Positions 27,651 through 43,573 of a stretch of 64,000 nucleotides of DNA are shown here, piece by piece (positions within the stretch are counted from its first letter, which is position 1; the number at the start of each line of letters is the position of its first letter). The notes beneath the pieces were generated by a model. That model was not told the origin of the DNA. It saw nothing but the letters and a program-made list of their open reading frames with translations, and searched no databases. The translations under genes and the position numbers were made by a program. Location of the stretch: the NCBI RefSeq assembly GCF_023159225.1, contig NC_063168.1, positions 48,625,776-48,689,775 of the forward strand, written 5' to 3'. The DNA comes from Perognathus longimembris pacificus (Eukaryota; Chordata; Mammalia; Rodentia; Heteromyidae).

Positions 27651-28362
27651 TCTTTTGATCAAGAATCTTAAATGTAAACATTGCTAGAAGAAATGAGATA
27701 AACTAGGTTTCTCGACTTAGGACCAATTGGAGCAAGTGCTCTTGCAGTCAACTAAAGGTAGCAGAGACAGGAATGCTAACTATGCTTCAGAACAAGACAA
27801 CTACAAAGCATTACTGAAAATGCTCTTTGATTTTCAAGGAGGGGGAAGGAAGAGTTGTTCCCTGAAGGGAAGGGTCCGTGCCAGATTTGTTTTGTTAAAA
27901 AACATTCCTTAACTTTGGTAATTTCAAACACACAGTAAGAAATCAAATGAAATAAGAAGCTTTAATAATGAATCGAATGTAAGCACTCCAAGACCAAAGC
28001 CTATTAATTAGATCTTTAGCCCTTGAATCTAAATAATTAAAATCCCTTAACTTGCTAAATATAAATGACAAATTCCATGATAAAGAGAGTTGGTATTTTA
28101 GTTGGGTGCATTACAGTGCTTCTTGGCAGATGAAGAATCAAATCCCTGGCTGTGTGACAGGACACGGCAGCTCCTCTTTTGACTGTGTCGCTGGAAATTA
28201 GTACACTTGTCTAAGCTATTTATATACATATGCAAAGCATGGCCATATTTAGAAATGTACGTTCTCATAGTTGTGCTCTCCAGCCATTTCAGGCTCCTGG
28301 TAAACAATACACTTCTCAGTTGGGTTGCTTTCTTTCAGATGTTAAATATATTGTCATGATGG

Positions 28363-28402
28363 GGTGTGTGTGTGTGTGTGTGTGTGTGCGTGCGCGCGCA
28401 CT
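28363..28402. repeat. (GT)n-(GC)n microsatellite
   Basis: About 13 GT units followed by gcgtgcgcgcgc. The alternating purine-pyrimidine run adjoins a minus-oriented SINE. Confidence 0.92.
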
Positions 28403-28632
28403 CGAGCATGCACTGGTCCTTGGCTTGAACTCAGGCCTGGGCAATGTCCTTGAGTTTTTTTGCTTAAGGCTAGCACTCTTGAACCACAACCGTACTTCCA
28501 GCTTTTTGGTGGTTAACTGGAGATAAGAGTCTCAGGGATTTCCCCAGAGTAGCTTCCAACCTCCACCCTCAGATCTCATCCCCCTTCTCCCCCCAGTAGC
28601 TAGGATTACAGGTGAAGCCACTTGGCACATAG
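28403..28632 (-). mobile_element. B1-Geo SINE
   Basis: ggcttgaactcaggcctggg, ttaaggctagcactcttg, ttggtggttaactggagata and gtagctaggattacaggtga mark a diverged reverse B1-Geo element. Confidence 0.8.
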
Positions 28633-28958
28633 TGTCATGAGGCTTTTAAAAACAATCAACAATAAAAACAAGGTAATTTTCACCACCATGCATTATTAAT
28701 ACCTCTCGGTCCTTTGCAGTGAGGGTAGACTTACAGCGTTATAGTATCTTTCAGAGAGGACTTTGTTGTTTCATCCAAATTTAATTTGAGTTCCAATCAT
28801 GCCCATCATAACCATATCTAGCATGTATTAAGTATTCACAAGGCATGTATTATTGGGAGTGGTCTTAGACATGGCTGAGAGCATGTGAGACAGAGTTCAA
28901 AGTATGAATGTACCATTTTATTTATTTTTTGAACGTGATTAATATTAATTTATTACAG

Positions 28959-29079
28959 GAATTACTTCCCAAATGTTAATCACAGCTGGATTGAAAGAGT
29001 ATTTGGGAAATCTGGCAATGTTGTTTACATAAGTATACCACAATTTGGAACAAAGGAACAGGCAGCAAAAGCTATCAAG
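28959..29079 (+). pseudogene. LARP7: LARP7-derived fragment with splice-like borders
   Basis: The plus strand reads [20 protein letters not shown] and [10 protein letters not shown] in one frame, close to the first RRM of LARP7 (La-related protein 7, a 7SK RNA-binding protein). Compared with human LARP7 as I remember it, about 14 residues in the RRM core are missing and two bases are lost upstream, changing frame before the conserved block. The segment is bounded by TTACAG at its left and GTGGGT at its right, like an exon. There is no rest of the mRNA, no tail and no flanking duplication seen. It could be a truncated retrocopy or a copied genomic exon; it is non-functional as it stands. Confidence 0.75.
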
Positions 29080-29187
29080 GTGGGTACAGGCTCCAAAGCA
29101 CAACTCTCTTCTTCAAAGTCTACCATTTTAATTTTACATTTTTCTACTTATGGGTGTGTCATTCTTCCCGTTATAAAAAAAATTGAC

Positions 29188-29400
29188 AGCTGGGTGCTGG
29201 TGGTTCACACCTGTAATCCTAGATCTCAGAGGCTGAGATCTGAGGATCATGGTTCAAAGCCAGCTCCAGAAGGAAAGTCTGTGACACTCCTATCCCTAAT
29301 TAGTCACCAGAAAACCAGAAATGGAGCTGTGGCTCAAAGTGATAGAACACTATCCTTGAGCAGAAAAGCTCAGGGACGTCACCCAGGCTCCTAGTTCAAA
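29188..29400 (+). mobile_element. B1-Geo SINE
   Basis: ggtggttcacacctgtaatc, ggctgagatctgaggatcat, then gagctgtggctcaaagtgat and acactatccttgagcag. Confidence 0.85.
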
Positions 29401-30337
29401 AAAAAGGCAAAGTTGATACTTGGACCAGATGGGTGGGAGTCCTCTGCCTACTTACATTGGTAGTTCTGTGGGAGATAATGTTAGAAAATACATCTAAACT
29501 AGGTCAATGTTTGTATTCTTTATGTTACACAATAACTTGATGCTTTACATTGCAATTGTAAATTATGAACATCTTCCAAAAGTAGTCCTCTACAAGAATT
29601 CAAATAATCCCACTAGGCTCAGAGGTTAACATTTTTATCAGTTAACTTATGCATTATAAGATACAAAGAAACTGGGAAAATGTATTTGGTACAGTTAATG
29701 TGATCTGGGCAATCAACAGTATTTATTAAGGACCATTAATATATAGAAGAAAAACACATGAAAATGAAAAGAAATTTGTCATTTTTTAATTGCATGCCAA
29801 AAGTGTATTATAATTTTAATCTGTTGAGAAGCTATGTACTCCTGCTGCACTGGCATTTTCTCAATTCCTAAAATGGGTTGTATGGCTTCCTCTCCCCCAG
29901 TAGGCTCTTAAATGACCTCTTTGACCCATTCTGAAGTTCCCACTTCCAGCCCCTCTCTGATCTTGGTCCTAAAGAAGCCTAAAAAAAAGCCCCCTGTTTC
30001 TCAGCCCAGGTCAGGCTCCACATTATTTGTTCTCAAATGCCACACTCTCCTTCAGGAAACTTAGATGTTTATTAGGGGGGCTACGTGATTAACAATCCCC
30101 TCCTCCTCCCTAACCTGTAGGTCAGGGACTTGATCTATTATGCCAGCTTTTATCACCACTTTATCCAGACCTTCTAGCTAATGGACTGGCTTATATGGTT
30201 GGAGCTCAACAAATACCAAGAGAGACTGAGACTGAGAATCAAAATTTTATATGATCCCAATTTTATAGTTATTATTTATAGGAAAATAAATCTCCAAATA
30301 AAGATGGTAACTTACAAGGCCATTCAATAGTAAACTA

Positions 30338-30505
<168 letters not shown>

Positions 30506-31364
30506 CTAGAAGGAAAGTAGAAAATTAAAATCCATAAGATTTAAAAAAATCACTATTTTTTGAACATTGTAGCTAGAGACTGAAATCTTTCAAGTAATAT
30601 GATCAAACCAAATGTGCTCTGGCTTTTTATTTTCAACTTGTGTGGAGCTCTGAGCTTGTGATTTAACCGTAAATTATTCTTTTGTCTATTTATCCTTTTG
30701 GACACATATTAACTTTGGACTGTGGCCATGAATATTTTACTCAAAAAGGAATCTCAGTGCATGACTAAAAGAGACTGGACGTAAGAAGATTCCAGGAATT
30801 TTTTTCATGATTTGCTCATGAAGAAGCAATTTTTCTACATTCTGAGTTTATGAAGATTGGGATAACTGAAGTTATACCAAAGAAGTCTAAAGTATAATTA
30901 AGAAAGCTCTGGATCCAGTTCCAGCTGCTTGATTTAAGGGAAATCTTTTCTCTCATAAGTTGGCTGTTTCTTACTATAGTCCCTTGTGGTTCTCTAACTG
31001 TATGTTTCTAATTGTTGCCATCATTGCACAGAAACTTCATCAAATGCACTTTACTAGGATCTGGAAAAGATTTTTAAAAAATTCTTCCTTATTTCTAATC
31101 AGTCCATTTTCTACTCATCCTTCAAACTGGTCTGTAATTCTCAATACTAAACTTAATTTCCCACTGCACAAAGTTCAAAGCATTCTTAAAGCATTTATCC
31201 CTTTCATTTCTAGTTTAAGGTCATCACCTATAAGTCTGCTCTTCTCTAAGTAAATCACAAGTTCATTGTGGACAGAGACCATTTCATCTTGTGCTTTCCA
31301 CATGCTCTAAATATAGGACATAGCAGTATAGAAATATTGCTGAATAAATGAAAAGCTATTAATT

Positions 31365-31442
31365 TTGGTAGTACTGGGATCTGAACTCACAACCTTGAGC
31401 TTGCTTGGCAGGTGCTCTAGCATTTAAGCCACACTCTCAGCC
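31365..31442 (-). mobile_element. ID-like monomer
   Basis: actgggatctgaactcacaa, cttggcaggtgctctagcat and aagccacactctcagcc are the reverse of the ID tRNA-like head. Confidence 0.7.
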
Positions 31443-31544
31443 TGAAAAGCCATTTTGTCAGGGCATCCACACCTCTTCTCTTATTACTCTAAAACTTAGC
31501 ATGTTATTGCCATCATTATAACTACTCTTCTCTCTCTCACATGG

Positions 31545-31545
31545 A

Positions 31546-31592
<47 letters not shown>

Positions 31593-31600
31593 TGTGTGTG
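31545..31600. repeat. (AT)n(GT)n microsatellite
   Basis: About 7 AT units followed by about 20 GT units with one interruption. Confidence 0.95.
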
Positions 31601-31631
31601 CAGATTGCATATTAAGGATTCTATGGCCTCA

Positions 31632-33541
<1,910 letters not shown>

Positions 33542-33549
33542 TTAGCTGA

Positions 33550-33645
33550 GCACAGTGGAACATGCCTATAATCTTAGTAGTCAGGAGGCTGAGACAAGAG
33601 GATTCTGTTTTGAGGCCAGCCTGGACTACATACATAATTCATGGC
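33550..33645 (+). mobile_element. B1-like SINE
   Basis: gtggaacatgcctataatct, tcaggaggctgagacaagag, tgaggccagcctggactaca. Confidence 0.75.
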
Positions 33646-33760
33646 CAGTACGAGAGGCTTTATTAGAATCTGCTCAACAAAGAGTAAAAGCTTCCCTTCC
33701 TGTTTATAATGTGTTAGGATAATTTTGACACTTTTTATTTTCCATTTTAATTAAGTAGTT

Positions 33761-33867
33761 CTTTCCTCCCTCCCTCCCTCCCTCCCTCCCTCCCTCCCTC
33801 CCTCCCTCCCTCTCGTCTTCCCTCCCGTCCTTCCTCTTTCTCTCCCTCTCTTCTTTCTTTCTTTCTT
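33761..33867. repeat. (CCCT)n / (CTTT)n microsatellite
   Basis: About 12 CCCT units, then variant CCCT/CCGT units and a short CTTT run. It abuts a Geo fragment. Confidence 0.95.
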
Positions 33868-33962
33868 TGAACATGGAGCTTGAACTCAGAGCCTAGTGCT
33901 GTCCCTGAGCTCTTTGTGCTTAAGGCTAGCACTCTATCACTTTGAGTCACAACTCCACTTCC
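33868..33962 (-). mobile_element. Geo half SINE
   Basis: gcttgaactcagagcctagt, cttaaggctagcactctatc, tgagtcacaactccacttcc match the reverse Geo module only. Confidence 0.75.
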
Positions 33963-34384
33963 TGAACATCTTTATTTTTGTAAAATATTTTTGTAAAATA
34001 TTTTATTATGTAATAATGCAGCATTATGTAGTTATATTAATATCAGTTATATTAATAAACAGTATCATGTACAGATCTGTTTCCCTTTTTATCCTCCAGA
34101 ATATGCACATGTTAAAAATGATAAGATATATATACAATTTCTGTTGTTTATGAAAGCAGATTGATAACACTTGTAAATATATTTATATTTGAATGTTATT
34201 TAGGCACACCCAGGCATGCCACGCTTGGTCTGAGGGCTCCACAGTGACTGCAACTATAATTACTTGACCTTGATCACAGGGCCCCCAGAATGAATTATGA
34301 GATGCAGGATATTTTCCTATTGTTCTAAGTTGGTTTTTTTTGTATTCATCCCAAAGCCGATTTTAGCAACCTAGTGAACTTTTG

Positions 34385-34475
34385 GGGCCAGGGCTATGGC
34401 TCCGTTGGTAGAATGCATGGGAGGAAACATGTACAAAGCCCTAGGTTCCGTCCTCAGTAGTACAGGGAGGAGCAA
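34385..34475 (+). mobile_element. ID-like monomer
   Basis: ggggccagggctatggctcc, gttggtagaatgcatg, aaagccctaggttccgtcct: tRNA-like A and B box pattern of ID. Confidence 0.7.
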
Positions 34476-35012
34476 ACAATCACCTAACAAGAATCTTTTG
34501 ATGGAGAAAATAAACCTGCATAGGCCTTAGTAAAGGGCCCTGGGTCCCCTTCTAAGCAAACCATTCCAATAGCTGGATTTGTTTCAAAGAAACAAAATTC
34601 TGAGGTAATTAAAATGCACACAATTTTATAAAAGGATGAAGACAGGAAGAGTCTTTCACATGAAAGAATTGAATGTGGCTAACCCCCCTCCAATAAAATG
34701 GGAAATTAAGGAAACAAAATTGTTTCTCTTATTGAATGAGTACCTGTTAATGCTGTCATCTTACTTGAAATGCACATAGACTTTTCACTTAAAAATGATC
34801 TTTGTCAGATTTCAAGCTTTTACTCTAATCTTCCATAAGAGATTTAACAGAACAAAGAAACCTATTTTCCAAGTGCCCCATAAATGGTCACAAAAGGACT
34901 TCTGTCCCAATATTTGTTTTACACATTCTTCTGAAAATGCACCTGGAAGGTTATTAAATACTTATGATTTATTGTAGACTTTCAGAGGTTACATAAACAG
35001 TTTTGCTGGCTA

Positions 35013-35147
<135 letters not shown>

Positions 35148-35984
35148 TTAGACACCAGGCACAATGGACAGCCACATGGTGGAGGACGCCTGACAGAGGT
35201 TGTGAGAGCAATGGGTTGATGGACTGTCTCCCTCAATTAACCCAAACAGTTGCTTCTTCTACATGTACATTAAACCTTCAGAACATGTATACAGCACAAA
35301 AAGCATAAAAAATGATACACTAATTAAAATCCATGATCCATCTAGCTGTTTATTTTGTTGTCTACAATTGAGGTAGCAAAGCACTAACAGATTTAGTACT
35401 TCTTTTTGACATCACACTTTAAGATTAGAGGCATTACTCTTTTCCTTTATGGGTTTACCTCATTCATCAAAATATAAGTAACTTTGAAAAAGACACCTTT
35501 TAAAAAGTCATATACTCAAAACCCAACTGCACGTACACGCACACACACACATAGGACCAAGTTCTTAAAAGTATTCACAGAGGTTAACCTTAGTTAACAG
35601 GATTATATACGATCTTTCTTTTTCTTTTTTTTTTCTCAAACGATCTTTATTTTTCTTTTGGTCTGTTTTATAGTCTTCTTTACTTAAAAATATTTATTGT
35701 ATTATAAAGGTGATGTCACAGTTTCTACTTTTTTATTAAGTAAATGTCATTTTAGTAATTCTTAAACTGCAATATAAAAAAGGAAGGGGAAAGGCTCTGT
35801 CCCTGCCCTTAAGAAGCCTACAGTCTAGTAAGAAACATTCAAATATCTGAGCAGTAAAATAACAATATATATTAATTTCTAAAAGTATAACCAATGGGTA
35901 GAATGATTCACTGCAGCGGAGTCAAGGGAGAACCTACTGGGAAGATGATGTTAGGCAGGACTGTGAAATCTATAGTAGGAAGTA

Positions 35985-36280
35985 GCTGGGTACTGGTGAC
36001 TCATGCCTGTAATCCTAGCTACTCAGGGGGCTGAGATGGGAGGATCACACTGTTCCAAGCCAGCCTGGGCAGGAAAGTCCATAAGACTTTTTAAAGATTT
36101 AAAAAAAAATTATTGTAAAGGTGATGTATAGAGAGGTTATAGTTACAACTCTTATTTACATACACTACTCACAAAAAGCCAGAAGTGGTGCTATGGCTCA
36201 AGTGGCAGAGCACTAGCCTTAAGCAGAAAGAGGCTCAGGGGCAGCACCAAGGCCCTGAGTTCAAGCCCTAGGACTGGCTA
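35985..36280 (+). mobile_element. B1-Geo SINE split by an L1 fragment
   Basis: The B1 half (ggtgactcatgcctgtaatc, agccagcctgggcaggaaag) ends at about 36,095 and the Geo half (agtggtgctatggctcaagt, gagcactagccttaagcag) resumes at about 36,172. Confidence 0.85.
36096..36171 (-). mobile_element. Short L1 3' terminus inside a SINE
   Basis: Reverse of the L1 end: tattgtaaaggtgatgtata, gaggttatagttacaactct. The same motif is in the longer minus-oriented copy at 56.95 kb. Confidence 0.6.
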
Positions 36281-36326
36281 GATAGATAGACAGATAAATA
36301 AATAAATAGATAAATAAACAAATAAA
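36277..36326. repeat. (GATA)/(AATA) microsatellite
   Basis: tagatagataga then aataaataaataga-type units after the tail of the split B1-Geo element. Confidence 0.88.
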
Positions 36327-36654
36327 AGTAGGAAGGAAGAAGGGGGAATCTAAGTAACAGGAATAATGCTGTGACAAGATGGAGAATACTGCAAAGGTAA
36401 GGCATGTATCAAGAATGGGGAGAGTCTGTTCATTCATTGTTAAACAGGGAGAGTTCATTCATTTATTGTGTCCTAGAGGCAAAAAGTGGAGAAAGAGGAG
36501 CCAGTGGCATTGGCTCCACTGAGTTCAGCCTCAGAACCACTCTCTTGCATAGCCCCCTTCCAAGGCATTGCAAAGGGCCCTATCAACTGTGCTTATATGG
36601 TTATACATTTTTAAATACACATCAAAGTAATGTAGTTGGTGTTCTTTTTCTTTC

Positions 36655-36875
36655 TTTCTTTTTTTCTGTCTGTTGTGGGGCTTGAACTCTGGGTCTGGGA
36701 GCTTTCCCTGAGCTCTTCAGCTCGAGGCTACCACTTGAGCCACAATGCCACTTCTGGTTTTCTGGTGGTTTATTGGAGATAAGAGTCTCACAGACTTTCC
36801 TGCTGGGGTTGGCTTTGAACCTTTATCCTCAGATCTCAGCCTCCCGAATAGCTAGGATTACAGGCGTGAGCCACC
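36655..36875 (-). mobile_element. B1-Geo SINE
   Basis: Reverse Geo (ggggcttgaactctgggtct, aggctaccacttgagccaca), bridge tctggtggtttattggaga, reverse B1 (gctaggattacaggcgtgag). Confidence 0.88.
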
Positions 36876-37555
36876 TATGCGGGGTTTTTGTGCCCTTTTT
36901 CTTTGTGCCTTTTTCCAAATGGAATAAGCTCTAAGTCCCACAGAACTTAGATCAACTGAGAATCTTAATCACTAGCGTAAGAAATTTCCATTCCACTCTA
37001 TAGTTAATAGGGAGTCACAAGGCAAAGACAGAAAGAATCATTCACTACGAAATATACACATGACTACCAGTGAAAAATATATTCAATTACACTAATAATT
37101 AAAAAACACATCCAACAACATAGAGAAATACTACTGGGTAGAATTTAAAAGAATTACACTATGTCTTATTAAAGATTTAAGAGAATTCTAGGACAGGATG
37201 AGAGACATTCGTTCACTGACACAAGATTTCTATGTTTCAAAGATGTCTAATTTTTATTACAGGAAAAACAAATGGAAAAATCTAAATGTGTAGTAATTGA
37301 TATTAATGTCACCATTAATATGTAAAGATATAGAGGTAGTGGTTACATACTATAGTTTAAAAACTATAGTTTCCAATGAAATTCTGTAATATGAAAAACT
37401 ATGAGTCCTCAAAAATCCATAAACAGATATATATTTATATATAAACATGTAGATATACATATGCACAAAAGGATATACACCAGAATATTAATAGCCATTT
37501 TTCTTTTCACTTTTTCTGAATGTCTGTCATTCTTACAACTAAGAAAACATCATCA

Positions 37556-37810
<255 letters not shown>

Positions 37811-38099
37811 CTATATGAATTATGTTAATTATCTTTTTAGTGATAGTTTTTGTTTAAAATGAAATAAAAAGAAATATTATGATAACACAAAATGTAAGTG
37901 TGAAGTGGCTATGATAATAGCAGATTGAAGTAGATTTCAGAGCAAGGAATTTTATGTTATAAGAGGGTCAGTTCATCTAGAGGACATGACAGGTCTAAAT
38001 AGTAAAATACTTAATCACAGAGCTTTAAAATATATGTTAACTTCATCTAATGTATGAGTCATTTTTGCCAATGCATTTTATGCCTAAAAGTTCAATTTG

Positions 38100-38650
38100 G
38101 GTTTATTAATTCTTTACACTGCCTTCCTCAAAATGTTTATTCTTCCTTATACTTCTGGTGCCCATTCTGGAAGTTGGTCTCAAATGGCTTCCACTTCTAG
38201 ATTCTCATGTTCTCAGACAATAACTTCCCATGTTGTGCCAGTGTGCCATGTGTGGCCAGCAGAAAGTAGCATGCCATTTCTGGGGTTAAGTTACCAAAAA
38301 GTATCCCATCATGATTGTTCTTGCCTTCTTAATTCATTGGTTGTGGGGGGAAAGCAGCTGCCGTGTCTTGAGCAAATCACATGGAGAGACTTGTGGTAAA
38401 GAACTGAGGTCTCTTGCCAACAGCTATGTGAGGGAGTGTGGATTCCTCCCGCCCTGGTCAATTCTTCAAATGACTGCTTCCCAGCTAAGAGCTTGATGGT
38501 AACTTCTTAAGACCCAGGGCCATACCACCTAGGCTACATGCTTCCAGACTGCTGACCCCTATGGCATATTTAATGTTTGCTGTTTCATGCTACTAAATAT
38601 TGGGGGAATTTAAATGTAGTAGTAGATAACTAGCATGTGGAAATGTCCCT
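38100..38650 (+). mobile_element. Ancient mammalian repeat, family uncertain
   Basis: gaactgaggtctcttgccaa, cagctatgtgagggagtg, aatgactgcttcccagct and tactaaatattgggggaatt ... tagataactag are familiar from old LTR/L1-type repeats shared by mammals. I cannot name the family with confidence. Confidence 0.5.
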
Positions 38651-38891
38651 GTACATTATCATCTGAATCATTTCTAGTGATACCTCTGTGACTATTCTAT
38701 TTTATTAGTATTTGTCATGTTTAATACAATTCTCTGTATGCCAGGTGAGTTTTGACTGAGAGCAGACATTCTTAATTTTATATTGTTGGATACTAGACTT
38801 TTGTGTGTTCTTTTTTATTTTGGGCAGCTGGTAAATATTATTAATAGAATGAACGGAAATTCAGTGTAATAAAAGCTGTATTATTATATAG

Positions 38892-39082
38892 GGCTAGGAA
38901 TATGGCCTAGTGGTAAAGTGCTCATCTCGTATACATGAAGCCCTGGGTTCGATTCTTCAGCATCACATAAGCAGAAAAAGCCGGAGGTGGCGCTGTGGTT
39001 CAAGTGGCAGAGTGCTAGCCTTGCGCAAAAAGAAGCCAGGGACAGTGCTCAGGCCCTGAGTTCAAGCCCCAGGACTGGCAAA
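38892..39082 (+). mobile_element. IDL-Geo SINE
   Basis: Complete plus-oriented dimer: gggctaggaatatggcctag, gaagccctgggttcgattc, ggtggcgctgtggttcaagt, then a CAAAA tail and an AT/AC repeat (about 39,105-39,146). Confidence 0.92.
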
Positions 39083-39944
39083 AAAACAAAACCAAACAAA
39101 AAGCTGTATATATATACACACACACACACACATGCATATATATATTAGGGAATTAACATCTAAATTGAGACATGAGGAGTGAATCGAAGTTTATACATCA
39201 AAGTACAATGGAATGATAACATTTTATGAGTATAAGCATGTTTGAAATGCCTAGAAATGAAAATATAACTTATGAACAAAAACTGAAGTAATATGCACAA
39301 GGTCAGAGTAAAAATAAGCACGAGGGATAGTCATACCAAATAAACTCAAACATGGAGAATGAAAATCCAATTTCAATATAAGTGCAATATTAATTTTAAG
39401 TAAAATATTATTTCTATATTATAGAAAAAACGAGAGTATAGCATTCCTAAAATTTTGATGGTTATTTATTGTTTGTTATAAGTATGATGTTCATTAACTA
39501 CAAAAATAAATTGAATATTCCTTGGATAAACATTTCTGACAAAATTATTTCTGCAAAATTCAAAATCTCTTATTTTTGATACTTAGGATAAATGATCCAA
39601 AATTGAGTTATATGCTAATATTATGATCAGTATGAGCTCAAATCTTACATTGTTAAGTAGAGCACAACAGAAACTGATTTATGTTCTTTAAATCATCTTT
39701 GAGCTTGCTTTTGTGATACAATTAAAATACTGCGACACAGAAAACTGTGGATCCTCATAGCTGTTTGACCAGGGCCCATGAAGTTCAACATGTTAAATCA
39801 CTTCCTCTACCTGCAGCTAAAGTATCTGCAGCTTTGTGTGGTCTCTAGAAAGTTTCCTTTATTTTCCTTCCTGTTTTTCCCCTTTTGCTGCTGTTTTGGA
39901 TTTCTGTACATTTTGTCTTGTCTGTAATTTATGTGATTTGGGGA

Positions 39945-40165
39945 GGGGAAGGAGAAGCACAGGAGTGGGGGACAAAGGGTAAAGGAATTCAGCAGTGATA
40001 CTACCCACAATTTGGGGGTGTGTGTGTCAGGAGGTAGGGGAGGGAAAAAAAACGAGGAGAAAATGAGGGAGGGGGTGACAATGTTCAGAAAAAAATTTAC
40101 TCAATAGATGACTTACGTAACTAACTCCTCTGTACATCACCTTTACAATAAAAATTTCAAAGAAA
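39945..40165 (+). mobile_element. L1 3' end
   Basis: G-rich 3'UTR segment, then acgtaactaactcctctgta, catcacctttacaataaaaa and an A-rich tail. Resembles the other L1 ends in the window. Confidence 0.7.
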
Positions 40166-40288
40166 AAGAAAGGAAAGGTTTTTTCCCTATTCCTTTCTGG
40201 TCTTGCCCTACCCTTCAGTAGTCACCTAGTACACATACTCTTATCAATTCTCAGCAGAAATCTGAAAGGAAGACTGCAAATCTGGAGT

Positions 40289-40291
<3 letters not shown>

Positions 40292-40323
<32 letters not shown>
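40292..40323. repeat. (CT)n microsatellite
   Basis: About 16 CT units. Confidence 0.95.
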
Positions 40324-40326
<3 letters not shown>

Positions 40327-40820
40327 TCAGTGTCTCTATTCATTTCTTTCATTCCCTTTCATTCTCCTTCCTCCTCATCTCTTCCATCTCCCCTTACTAA
40401 TTCCCTTCTGTGATTCCTCCCTGCACTGACATCTTAAGTCTCTCCAAACAATATGCCACAACCATAGCAAGGCTTACTTTCTTTGGTTTCCTGAAAATCA
40501 GTGATCTTCCTGTTGCAAACCTGTCAGTTGGATGGCAAGTTTTGAGTGACTGGGATTTTCTAACAGGTTAATAAGTAAGCATTTAACAGTTGCAGCAGAG
40601 CAGAGAATGCTGAGCCCTCTACCAATACTGCAGCTTCCTGGAGATGACAAATTATTTCCATGTAAGAAATGAGGGGAAAATGGTTCTTCTGCTAGCAAGT
40701 GTTTCACAATGCCCAAACCATACATAGTATATTTTAATAAATTCCAAATTCTCACTTAGAAAGCACGGTAATAAGTTCATCTGATTTAATTTCCATGGAT
40801 TTCCTTAATCATCTTCATCA

Positions 40821-41045
<225 letters not shown>

Positions 41046-41427
41046 TCACTAGACTGACCTTTTGGAAGTGACCTCTTTCAATTTTGGCTCACAACTGTCA
41101 TCCCATATGCCAGGAAAAAACCTTGGCAATTATTTTACTTCAGTTTTTAGTCCATTGAAATTCTCCTTTTCTGTTGTCCATAAAGTAAACAAAGAAGTGG
41201 ATCTCAGATTTTTAGGCTGCAACAAGTCTACTGGGAGCAAAGTCATATTTATTGGTCAAATGTGCGAGTGAGTGGTGTCCTATGATCATATTTATTGATC
41301 AAATGTGTGTGTGGGCTTTTACATGAAAAGGAACTAAGGGAATGACCTAGGGAGGAGAAGTCAAATAGGAAGAAATATGAAGATAAAGAAGAGTGCCAAG
41401 TCATTCCTAAAACCAACTTTTATAGAT

Positions 41428-41510
41428 TGGGGGTATAGCTCAGTGGTAGAGTAATTGCACAATATGTGTGAAGCCCTGGGTTCCAACCCCAATACCATTA
41501 AACAAATCCC
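41428..41510 (+). mobile_element. ID-like monomer
   Basis: gattgggggtatagctcagt, ggtagagtaattgcac, gaagccctgggttccaaccc: well-kept tRNA-like A and B boxes. Confidence 0.8.
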
Positions 41511-41611
41511 ATACTGGACACTGCGGGTAAGATGTGGTTTCTGTAAGTATGTAAAACATAGGATAAAATCTAGACTGTTAATGGAAAATGTTACCCACAA
41601 AATAATTTTAT

Positions 41612-41712
41612 CCAGATGGCGATAGCTCATGCCTGTAATCCTACTTGATGGGAAGTAGAGATTGAAAGGACTGTGGTTTGAGGCCAGTTTCAATAAGATA
41701 TTGTCAACAAGA
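41612..41712 (+). mobile_element. B1-like SINE
   Basis: gatagctcatgcctgtaatc, ggtttgaggccagtttcaat. Confidence 0.7.
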
Positions 41713-41727
41713 CACCAATGCAAGAGA

Positions 41728-41945
41728 AAAGGCTAGGTATGGTGGCATGCACCTATCATTTCAATTATAGCAGGAAGTATAAATGGGAGTGGACTTCCCA
41801 GTCCAGTCTGGGCCTAGGTGAATATAAATCCCTATCTCAAAAATAACCAGAGCAAAAAGGGCTGAAGGCATGGCTTGAATGGTAGCGAACCTTCCTAACA
41901 AGGATGAAGTCCTGAGTTCAAATTCCATACTGCCAAAGAAAGAAG
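41728..41945 (+). mobile_element. B1-ID composite SINE
   Basis: B1 half (aggtatggtggcatgcacct, ctatctcaaaaat) joined to an ID half (gggctgaaggcatggcttga, gatgaagtcctgagttcaaa). Diverged. Confidence 0.7.
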
Positions 41946-42002
41946 GGAGGAAAAAAAGAAAAGATTAATTTCAAATGTATAGCTACTGTAAAAGAGTTAA
42001 AA

Positions 42003-42222
42003 GGCTGGGCACTGGTGGCTCATGCCTGTAATCCTAGCTACTCAGAAGGCTGAGATCTGAGAATGGTAGTTCAAAGCCAGCTTGGGTAGGAGACTCCTTA
42101 TCTCCAAATAACCTCCAGAAAACTGGAAGTTGCACTGCGGCTCAACTGGTAGAGCACTAGCCTTGACATGAAGAGATCAGAGACAGCATCCAGGGCCCAG
42201 AGTTCAAGCCCCACAACTGACC
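42003..42222 (+). mobile_element. B1-Geo SINE
   Basis: Good copy: gcactggtggctcatgcctg, ctcagaaggctgagatctga, then gcactgcggctcaactggta, gagcactagccttgacatg and agttcaagccccacaactga. Confidence 0.9.
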
Positions 42223-42571
42223 AAAAAAAAAGGGCTAAAAGGACAAGAACATTGGGATCTAATTTGGACACTGATTAAATTCCTTTTGTAGAGCCAGCTG
42301 CTGAACTGGAGGGGGCTGGCTGAGGGACCTCCTAAGACTAGGCAGGATTTCATCATATTGATAAGGACTGCCAGGGTAGGGGGCATTCCCAGCACAGGGA
42401 ACAATATGAGCAGGCGTGGAGGAGTGTGACAGAACAGAACATATTCATTCAGGAAAGATGGTGCTCTTTGAGCCTAAGAACCCCTCTGAGAACCTTGACC
42501 AATTGCAAGCAAAGCCCATGAAAAGCAGGCACATTGCAAAGAAACAGGAATCCACAGTGAAAACTCCCTTA

Positions 42572-43573
<1,002 letters not shown>

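Noticed and set aside
41428..41510. tRNA gene-like A and B boxes
   Set aside because: This is an ID SINE; it cannot fold into a full cloverleaf with a proper acceptor stem and its relatives are scattered through the window.
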